19,257 bases of DNA, taken from positions 1 through 19,257 of the forward strand of contig CALFWA010000211.1 in NCBI GenBank assembly GCA_937928035.1. The letters are read 5' to 3'. The translations under genes and the position numbers were made by a program. The DNA comes from an uncultured Caldilinea sp. GTDB lineage: Bacteria; Chloroflexota; Anaerolineae; Caldilineales; Caldilineaceae. A model generated the notes under the pieces. It had not been told where the DNA came from. It worked only from the letters and a program-made list of their open reading frames with translations, and made no database searches. Positions 1 to 19,257 of the stretch are shown here, piece by piece. Numbering within the stretch: position 1 is the stretch's first letter; each line of letters starts with the position of its first letter.

Positions 1-2703
<2,703 letters not shown>

Positions 2704-2736
2704 GAGTCGGGATGGGGGAGAGCCTGGAGGCTTTAT

Positions 2737-2937
2737 GTGAAAACGCTTGGTCTCGTCGCAGCCACCTACGACGAGGCGTCCGGCCTTCTAGCGTTGCTTT
2801 TCACCAATCGATTCATTCTTCGCTTTGAAGCCAAGGGACCGGCTGAACCATCAAGTATTCGATTGTTCCATTTTGGCAAATTTTCTGCCACAATGTTTAT
2901 GGATTTTGATGTAGCTTACGGATTCGACCTGAAATAA
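2737..2937 (+). CDS. Small hypothetical protein, 66 aa (doubtful)
   Basis: A short frame begins with GTG at 2737, with CTGGAGG about 8 nt upstream as a possible ribosome binding site, and ends with TAA just before the subtilase start. The product is a mixed soluble-looking peptide (starting MKTLGLVAATYDEASG) with no signal peptide or motif I recognise. The second half of the region is AT-rich and contains a plausible subtilase promoter, so the frame may be fortuitous. It is listed because nothing else occupies 2704-2943. Confidence 0.2.
   Translation: MKTLGLVAATYDEASGLLALLFTNRFILRFEAKGPAEPSSIRLFHFGKFSATMFMDFDVAYGFDLK
2873..2901 (+). promoter_or_regulatory. Possible promoter for the subtilase gene
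   Basis: TTGGCA (2873-2878, 5/6 match to the sigma70 -35 box), a 17-nt spacer and TTTATG (2896-2901, weak, 3/6) lie in an AT-rich patch about 45 nt before the subtilase ATG. A short inverted repeat (GGCA...TGCC) overlaps the -35 side. The -10 is poor, so this is tentative. Confidence 0.25.
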
Positions 2938-2943
2938 ATAAAC

Positions 2944-5178
<2,235 letters not shown>

Positions 5179-5197
5179 GGGAAGGCGTGTTGCATAC

Positions 5198-5236
5198 TTC
5201 GTGTTGCGTGCCCAATCACGAAACACGCAACACGAA
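5198..5236. terminator. Perfect 13-bp stem between convergent genes (possible bidirectional terminator or repeat element)
   Basis: TTCGTGTTGCGTG (5198-5210) is the exact reverse complement of CACGCAACACGAA (5224-5236), with a 13-nt loop. An extra copy of CGTGTTGC sits at 5186-5193, 14 nt before the copy in the stem. It lies 20 nt after the subtilase stop and 7 nt from the amidohydrolase stop, where a shared terminator is expected. No T-run follows on either strand, so intrinsic termination is not assured; a dispersed intergenic repeat is an alternative. Confidence 0.55.
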
Positions 5237-5242
5237 CACATT

Positions 5243-6583
<1,341 letters not shown>

Positions 6584-6632
6584 AGGTCTTTCTCAACAAT
6601 GTTCGAGACCGGAGTTGAGAGCGAACGCCTCT

Positions 6633-7399
6633 TCAGGCTTCGTCGGCGAACAGGCCGGCGAGAGGATCGCGTCGCCTTTCGCCCAACGCCAGAAAGCGAT
6701 CGTAGCGCACCACGATCACTTTGCTCATCTGCCAGAAGGACTCCACAGAGAGGTGTTGACAGCCTTCGCGTAGCCACCAACCTTCGATGCGAGGATGGGC
6801 GGTGATCAACGCAGGATCATAGACCGGCACAACCGCCGGGCTAAGGAAAAAGCCCGGGGATTTGGGCGAACGAATTTGCAGCAAGTAGGCGCCGCGCATG
6901 CCGCGGGCGCGCGGCAGTCGATGTGTGCTGCCGTCGGTGAGGTCGAGCAGCTCGCAATCTTCCGCCGGCGTATCCACGATGGCGGGCCACGTCGAGTCCT
7001 CGACCAACTCGGCGATAATGCGGCGCACTGCAATATCCTGGTAGTGGTTCTGCTGCGTGTGCGGCTGAAAATAGTCGTCCTCGTAGACATTTTCACGACG
7101 GTCGTCATAAACGTTGCCGCACCAGGTCGCCAGCCATTCCACGATTTCAGGATGATTGCGCAGAAAAATCCGATAACACTGCTCGTATTCAGCGATTGCT
7201 TCACCGAAGGACACGATCCGACCGCGCACGTAGTGACCGATGCGCCAGCCGTCATCGCCGAAGCGTTCGTCCAGCAGGGCCTGCCACTGCGCTTTGTGTT
7301 CGCCAGCGTATCCTGGCGTTCCGATTGGAATCAACACGCCGGCCAGCGTGGCGCGGGCCTCTGGCTCGATGCGCTCCCACCAGTTGGTGGAGTCAAGAT

Positions 7400-7403
<4 letters not shown>
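6633..7403 (-). CDS. Hypothetical protein, 256 aa, coupled to the nucleoside-type importer
   Basis: I do not recognise this protein. It has no signal peptide and no membrane segment, is rich in Trp, Tyr, Arg and acidic residues, and looks soluble and cytosolic. Notable segments are NWWERIEPEA at the start, a central acidic/Tyr region (NVYDDRRENVYEDDYFQP, about 97-114), and a C-terminal half with hydrophobic strands ending in ERRRDPLAGLFADEA. Its ATG overlaps the stop of the preceding permease gene (ATGA, bases 7400-7403), which implies translational coupling and a role linked to the transporter or to the deaminase that follows. No nucleotide-binding or zinc motif is evident. The coding call is strong from the overlap and length; no function is offered. 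Confidence 0.85.
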
Positions 7404-8398
<995 letters not shown>

Positions 8399-8452
8399 TC
8401 AGCTTACCTCAAAAAGTTGCACCAGAACCAATTGCACAAACTTTGATCGGCG

Positions 8453-11094
<2,642 letters not shown>

Positions 11095-11150
11095 GAATCG
11101 GTCGAGTCCTGAAAGGCTGGCTGAGTTGTGTTATAGAGAATTCGTTTGTT

Positions 11151-11178
11151 GGGGGATGGGGGAGATGGGGGTTCAGGG
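11151..11178 (+). other. G-quadruplex-type motif in the gap before the ABC ATPase gene
   Basis: Three runs of five G (11151-11155, 11158-11162, 11167-11171) and one of three (11176-11178), with spacers of 2, 4 and 4 nt, meet the usual G4 pattern on the + strand. The operon is transcribed leftward, so the mRNA carries the C-rich complement and the G-runs are on the template strand. Whether it folds or matters is unknown. Confidence 0.5.
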
Positions 11179-11256
11179 CGGTGGGATGTGAGGATGGTGC
11201 AATTCCATGTGCAGTCTCTCTCAATCTCCAAGCCCCTGTTAATTTCCAGGTCAAGC

Positions 11257-11297
11257 CCTCATCCACCAGGAAGCTTCACGCTTCCTGATGGATGAGG
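11257..11297 (-). repeat. Hairpin between binding-protein gene and ABC ATPase gene (shared family, copy 1)
   Basis: CCTCATCCACCAGGAAGC (11257-11274) pairs with GCTTCCTGATGGATGAGG (11280-11297): 17 of 18 positions pair, around a 5-nt loop. It lies 54 nt after the stop of the BMP binding-protein gene and about 160 nt before the ATPase start. There is no T-run after it in mRNA sense, so it may serve as a 3' stabiliser or partial terminator rather than a full stop. Its core matches the hairpin at 18833-18870. Confidence 0.75.
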
Positions 11298-11351
11298 ATG
11301 CCGCTCTGCGTAGACCTGAAAGTCAGGAAAACCCCGTCGCCCCGACAGACA

Positions 11352-12476
<1,125 letters not shown>

Positions 12477-12487
12477 CTCCTCCTATC

Positions 12488-12515
12488 CGTCTGATTCAAA
12501 TTCGTCTGATTCAAA
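12488..12515. repeat. Two 13-bp direct repeats in the leader of the binding-protein gene
   Basis: CGTCTGATTCAAA occurs exactly at 12488-12500 and 12503-12515, a period of 15 nt. Both copies lie between the proposed promoter and the ribosome binding site, so they would be in the 5' leader. They could be a regulator site or a chance or slipped duplication. Confidence 0.6.
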
Positions 12516-12557
12516 AAAGATGATTGTCTGCAAAAACACAGCACCATTTGCAGGTGG

Positions 12558-12590
12558 GGGAACCTGGAAAGTGAATACTAACGGGTTCCC
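12558..12590. promoter_or_regulatory. Inverted repeat bracketing the -10 box (possible operator)
   Basis: GGGAACC (12558-12564) and GGTTCCC (12584-12590) are perfect reverse complements 19 nt apart. One arm lies in the -35/-10 spacer and the other just past the predicted transcription start, so a dimeric repressor could cover the -10 box. This is inferred from geometry only; the arms match no regulator I can name. Confidence 0.35.
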
Positions 12591-12603
12591 GCCCCTTCGT
12601 CAA
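12575..12603 (-). promoter_or_regulatory. Sigma70-like promoter of the nucleoside-importer operon
   Basis: Read on the - strand: TTGACG (complement of 12598-12603, 5/6), a 17-nt spacer, then TAGTAT (complement of 12575-12580, 4/6). Transcription would start near 12568, giving a leader of about 97 nt before the binding-protein ATG. It is the best promoter-like match I found in the window. Confidence 0.5.
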
Positions 12604-12647
12604 CTCCAGAAAGGCGCTCTCCTCATGAAGCCTGAACGATTTGAAGC

Positions 12648-12659
12648 GTGGGCGCCCAC
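12648..12659. repeat. 12-bp palindrome after the baeRF gene
   Basis: GTGGGCGCCCAC is a perfect palindrome 11 nt beyond the baeRF stop, flanked in part by GAAG and CTTC. It may form a short hairpin ending that transcript or be a protein site. No T-run follows in the direction of transcription, so a terminator role is uncertain. Confidence 0.3.
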
Positions 12660-12670
12660 TTCTGAACGCT

Positions 12671-13849
<1,179 letters not shown>

Positions 13850-13954
13850 ATTGAACGCACCTTAAATCTTTCTTAGGAAAATGACAAACCAATGCTTTCC
13901 ACATGGCCTACGCCATCTGGACGATAGAAAGTCGACGGAAGGCGCCGAAGCTGC

Positions 13955-15073
<1,119 letters not shown>

Positions 15074-15183
15074 ACTGTGTTAAAGCTCCTTTCCAAGTTG
15101 ATTTCTATGGCCGCAACTCCCGCCGCATATAGCGCAGATTGAGTTCTTGAGCCATGAACTAAGGACCAGGCTTCGCTCCGGCG

Positions 15184-15711
<528 letters not shown>

Positions 15712-15742
15712 ATAGACTCCGTTCCAACGCATGTGGACGCGC

Positions 15743-16720
<978 letters not shown>

Positions 16721-16868
16721 GGGCGGTCCATCCTTTCTATCGGATTGCGGTTATTGGTTGGTCGAAGTTTTTTGTTTGATAAAGGTCGAGTTTGACGGTT
16801 GAAAGGTTTGTCTCGTCCTTCTATATTATTGCATAGCGTACCACAAACACGGCGAATTTTGCCACAAG

Positions 16869-16898
16869 TTGACAGTCTGTCCCTGTTGATTGTAGACT
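16869..16898 (+). promoter_or_regulatory. Possible promoter for the peptide-type ABC operon
   Basis: A perfect TTGACA (16869-16874) is followed after 18 nt by TAGACT (16893-16898, 4/6); TGTAGA at 16-nt spacing is an alternative. It would give a leader of about 130 nt. The -35 is good, the -10 mediocre. Confidence 0.35.
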
Positions 16899-17024
16899 CT
16901 GTTCAAATTTCGGCGACAACGCAAGCACTTCATATATGTAGCTCTCTATAAAGTGCAATCTTCATAGTTTTTCTTTTGTATTTTTCGACGTGGTTTTCCG
17001 ATCGTTTGAGCCATCACACACCAG

Positions 17025-17031
17025 AAGGAGG
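17025..17031 (+). promoter_or_regulatory. Ribosome binding site deciding the binding-lipoprotein start
   Basis: AAGGAGG lies 7 nt before the ATG at 17039-17041. This near-perfect site places the start there rather than at the in-frame ATG at 16976, and the shorter protein begins with a normal Tat lipoprotein signal. Confidence 0.9.
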
Positions 17032-17038
17032 ATTCCAG

Positions 17039-18715
17039 ATGACGGCAGAAACGAGAGGCGGGCATAAGGATGGGCGCAAACTCTCACGCCGCGATTTTCT
17101 ACGCTACACTGCAGTAGGAGGATCGGCGGCTCTCTTCCTGGCGGCATGCGCACCCGCAGCGGCGCCGACAGGAGGCGCCCCTGCAGCCGCTCCTGCTGTA
17201 GGCGAAGCGCCGGCCGCCGAGGCGCCAAAACGAGGCGGCGTCATGGTCTGGCTAGGACATCAGGAAGTCGCCGGTCTCAGCCCGGACGACGCCGGCCCCG
17301 ATGTGCAGGCGGTGTTGATCAACAATATTCACAACCCTCTGCTTTATTACAACGAATACAACGAGCTAGAGCTTGTGCTGGCCGAATCCTACGAAGTCGC
17401 CGAGGATGGCCTGACCTACACCTTCAAACTGAAACAGGGCGTCAAGTTCCATGACGGCAGCGACTTCACCGCCAAAGACGTGAAGTACACGTGGGATTAC
17501 TACCGCAATCCAGAACATGGCGCCGTGCGCGCTGGCCTTTTCACCGGCGTGGGCGAGATCGAGACGCCTGACGACTACACAGTGGTTGTCAAGATGGACA
17601 GCGTTAATGCGGCGTCGCTGGTGAACTGGGCCTCTTTCCCGATCGTGCAGTCCACCTATCACGCCGAAGTTGGCGAAAGCGTTTATCGCACGGCGCCGAT
17701 CGGTACAGGCGCCTATAAGCTCAAGGAGTGGCGCGCTGCGGAATACACGGAGCTGGAAGCTTTCGACGATCACTTCCGTGGCCGTCCCTACATCGATGTC
17801 ATTCGGCTAGAGGTTGTGCCCGAACCCTCGGTGCGCACCATCGCTCTGCAGACCGGCGACGCCCACTCTTCAGTCTGGCCGTTGCTGGTCGAAGATAGCT
17901 TGAGCTTCGCCGACGACCCGAATTACACCTTGTTGCGCACGCTGGGCAACTCGATCAAGCATTTCCCATTGAACAACTCGGTTCCGCAGCTCTCGGACAA
18001 ACGCGTGCGCCAGGCTATGCTGCACGCGCTAGATCGCGAGAAGATCATCGCCGACCTCTGGCGGGGAGCCGCCACCGTAGCGCACTCGAACATCCCGCCG
18101 ACGAGCTTCTACTATGACCCGACGGTCAAGAAGTATCCCTACGATGTAGAGAAGGCTAGAGCGTTGCTCGACGAGGCAGGCTGGGTTCCCGGCTCTGACG
18201 GCGTGCGTGTGAAGGACGGCGTCCGTCTCTCTTTCACTATGACTACGATCACGGGCGATCAGGCGCGGCGACCGATCGCAGAGTTTGCCCAACAGGCTTT
18301 CAAAGAGATCGGCGTCGAAGTGCAGCTCGCCGAAGCGCCTGTCGCTTCGATCTTGGAAGGGTTGCGCGCAGGCACGCTGGAAAGCTCCATCTTCAACTGG
18401 ACGTACAACAGCGGCGCGCTGGAGCCGGATCCTTTTGCGACGTTGCATTCCAAGGGCGGCAACAATTTCAACCAGTTCAAGAACGAAGAGATGGATCGAT
18501 TGATCGAAGCAGGGCTGCAGATCGTCGATCCCAACGAGCGCAAAAAGATCTACGATCAGATTCAGGCGATCTTCGTCGAGGAAGTGCCTTGTCTCTACCT
18601 TCAGTACGACGAATGGATCAACGTTTTCAGCAATCGCGTCAAGGGCCTGCCGCAGAATCCAAAGTCCTCCACGGTCTTCTACTACCGCGCCCACGAATGG
18701 TGGCTGGAAGGATAA
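17039..18715 (+). CDS. Tat-exported solute-binding lipoprotein of a peptide/opine/nickel-type ABC importer (SBP_bac_5)
   Basis: 558 aa from the start set by AAGGAGG. The N-terminus has a twin-arginine motif (SRRDFLR, 16-22), a hydrophobic segment and lipobox FLAAC (Cys37), then an Ala/Pro/Gly-rich linker to about 65. The mature part has the SBP_bac_5 pattern: LLYYNEYNELELVLAESYEVAEDGLTYTFKLKQGVKFHDGSDFTAKDVKYTWDYY in the first third, VYRTAPIGTGAYKLKEW, then RVRQAMLHALDREKII and the C-terminal ERKKIYDQIQAIFVEEVPCLYLQYDEW. Members bind di- or oligopeptides, opines, glutathione or nickel outside the membrane; the ligand here is unknown. Tat export suggests that it folds before export. A DppB-type permease gene follows after 314 nt. 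Confidence 0.94.
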   Translation: MTAETRGGHKDGRKLSRRDFLRYTAVGGSAALFLAACAPAAAPTGGAPAAAPAVGEAPAAEAPKRGGVMVWLGHQEVAGLSPDDAGPDVQAVLINNIHNPLLYYNEYNELELVLAESYEVAEDGLTYTFKLKQGVKFHDGSDFTAKDVKYTWDYYRNPEHGAVRAGLFTGVGEIETPDDYTVVVKMDSVNAASLVNWASFPIVQSTYHAEVGESVYRTAPIGTGAYKLKEWRAAEYTELEAFDDHFRGRPYIDVIRLEVVPEPSVRTIALQTGDAHSSVWPLLVEDSLSFADDPNYTLLRTLGNSIKHFPLNNSVPQLSDKRVRQAMLHALDREKIIADLWRGAATVAHSNIPPTSFYYDPTVKKYPYDVEKARALLDEAGWVPGSDGVRVKDGVRLSFTMTTITGDQARRPIAEFAQQAFKEIGVEVQLAEAPVASILEGLRAGTLESSIFNWTYNSGALEPDPFATLHSKGGNNFNQFKNEEMDRLIEAGLQIVDPNERKKIYDQIQAIFVEEVPCLYLQYDEWINVFSNRVKGLPQNPKSSTVFYYRAHEWWLEG

Positions 18716-19029
18716 GTTCTGGAGAGGGTCGTTCTTCCAGGATGCGAACCTTCGATGGTAGAACGGCAGCGTTTGCATCTGGCGAGAAGTTCGAGCATGG
18801 ATTTGCGTTGGGATTCACAGAAGTCTCTGCGTCCATCTTTCAGGAAGCTTCAAAGCTTCCTGGAAGATGGCATGAAGCGCTCTCTTGGTTTCGATGCAAC
18901 CATGCTTTAGGGTTTTCTCGCCAGGCAATGGGATTTTCGTGGACGTCATTTTTGCCATTTTCGATGTGCACAAGCTTGTTTCTGGGAAGAAGGCGATTGC
19001 AAAATTCTGCATGTTCTACGGGATGAACG
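18716..19029 (+). other. Intergenic region (314 nt) between binding-lipoprotein and permease genes
   Basis: No convincing gene is seen. The main content is the hairpin at 18833-18870; downstream of it is an AT-richer stretch with a small possible stem (GGTT...AACC, about 18888-18902). Short open frames on both strands lack ribosome binding sites and known motifs. The length is unusual for genes of one importer and resembles the 257-nt gap at the same position in the BMP operon. Confidence 0.55.
18833..18870 (+). repeat. Hairpin between binding-protein gene and permease gene (shared family, copy 2)
   Basis: CCATCTTTCAGGAAGCT (18833-18849) pairs with AGCTTCCTGGAAGATGG (18854-18870): 17 pairs including one T-G wobble, around the tetraloop TCAA. 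It begins about 117 nt after the binding-protein stop. No T-run follows, so full termination is unlikely. The core TCAGGAAGC...AGCTTCCTGG is the same, in mRNA sense, as in the hairpin at 11257-11297. Confidence 0.8.
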
Positions 19030-19257
19030 ATGGGACGTTACGTCGCCGTCCGTCTTTTTCATGGTGTCGTTGTCATTTTTCTCATTAGCCTGCTCACTTT
19101 TATTGTGATGCGCATGATGCCGGGCGACCCGGTCTATCTGCTCCTTGGCGAAGGGCAGGTGCGCATTTCAGAGGAGCAGATTCAAGCGATTCGCACCCGC
19201 TGGGGGCTTGACCGATCCTATCCTGAACAGTATCTGATCTGGGTGGGCAACCTGCTT
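19030..19257 (+). CDS. DppB-type ABC transporter permease, N-terminal part (3' truncated by window edge)
   Basis: ATG at 19030-19032 opens a frame that runs off the window (76 codons). It begins MGRYVAVRLFHGVVVIFLIS, followed by a hydrophobic segment and LTFIVMRMMPGDPVYLLLGEG, then EEQIQAIRTRWGLDRSYPEQYLIWVGNL. The first membrane helix, the MPGDP motif and the LGLD-like segment are the standard N-terminus of DppB/OppB permeases. The start is not preceded by a strong ribosome binding site; an ATG at 19023 is out of frame. With the upstream binding lipoprotein it forms an importer whose second permease and ATPases should lie beyond the window. Confidence 0.92.
   Translation, partial: MGRYVAVRLFHGVVVIFLISLLTFIVMRMMPGDPVYLLLGEGQVRISEEQIQAIRTRWGLDRSYPEQYLIWVGNLL

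Larger units (their letters stand above)
16721..17038. other. Divergent intergenic region (318 nt) between dehydrogenase and binding-lipoprotein genes
   Basis: This AT-rich stretch must hold promoters in both directions. Seen: one rightward promoter candidate (separate entry), an AT-rich patch at about 16820-16830 that could serve the leftward gene but has no convincing paired box, a short 6-bp stem (GCACTT 16925-16930 with AAGTGC 16951-16956) and the palindrome CATATATG (16931-16938). No RNA gene or recognised riboswitch is seen. An upstream in-frame ATG at 16976 would extend the binding protein but is not used in my reading. Confidence 0.5.

Noticed and set aside
8399..8452. TTGCAC direct repeat (15-nt period) between the two permease genes
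   Set aside because: Only six bases repeat, there is no stable stem, and the gap holds the GAGG ribosome binding site of the second permease; too weak to call.
15105..15155. 16-codon frame (MAQELNLRYMRRELRP) between the OsmC and M50 genes on the - strand
   Set aside because: No ribosome binding site and too short to support from one sequence; it could only be kept if conserved in relatives.
15712..15732. Upstream ATG extending OsmC by seven residues
   Set aside because: The shorter start has GGAG at suitable spacing and gives a normal family N-terminus.
16976..17038. Upstream ATG extending the solute-binding protein by 21 residues
   Set aside because: The extension lies before a near-perfect AAGGAGG and would bury the Tat signal inside the protein.

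Overview
This window looks like a GC-rich chromosomal stretch of a Chloroflexota bacterium, most likely of the Caldilinea/Anaerolineae type. That placement is inferred from several signs. A secreted subtilase ends in a YLP-type C-terminal tail of the kind common on exported Chloroflexota proteins. There is a bacterial eRF1-like (baeRF) protein, a large alpha-2-macroglobulin, and ABC binding lipoproteins with Ala/Pro-rich linkers. No rRNA, tRNA, CRISPR array, insertion sequence or phage gene was seen.

Region 1 (1-5178, + strand) holds cell-surface proteolysis genes. It contains the 3' part of an alpha-2-macroglobulin with an intact CxEQ thioester, then a doubtful 66-aa frame, then a secreted aqualysin/proteinase K-type subtilase. 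The subtilase carries an I9 propeptide, a PPC-like beta domain, a cohesin-like domain and a YLPIVVR tail. A 13-bp perfect stem separates it from the convergent next gene.

Region 2 (5243-12470, - strand) is a nucleoside-type uptake and catabolism operon. In transcription order it has a BMP-family binding lipoprotein, a two-domain ABC ATPase, two membrane permeases, an unrecognised 256-aa protein translationally coupled to the second permease, and an MTA/SAH-deaminase-type amidohydrolase. A good sigma70-like promoter (TTGACG-17-TAGTAT) lies upstream of the binding protein. An inverted repeat brackets its -10 box, and two 13-bp direct repeats lie in the leader. The 257-nt gap between the binding-protein gene and the ATPase gene holds a strong hairpin and a G-quadruplex-type run.

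Region 3 (12671-16720, - strand) is a loose string of four genes: a GTG-started NAD-dependent 2-hydroxyacid dehydrogenase, an OsmC-family protein, a site-2-protease-type M50 metalloprotease with two CBS domains, and a baeRF/eRF1-like protein whose GGQ position reads TSG.

Region 4 (16721-19257, + strand) is the start of a second ABC importer of the peptide/opine/nickel class: a Tat-exported binding lipoprotein, a 314-nt gap, then the first 76 codons of a DppB-type permease. That gap holds a hairpin sharing its core (TCAGGAAGC...AGCTTCCTGG in mRNA sense) with the hairpin after the BMP binding protein. The same element therefore occurs at the same junction, after the binding protein and before the next transporter gene, in two unrelated ABC operons. 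This is the most interesting structural signal in the window; the degenerate baeRF and the unknown operon protein come next.
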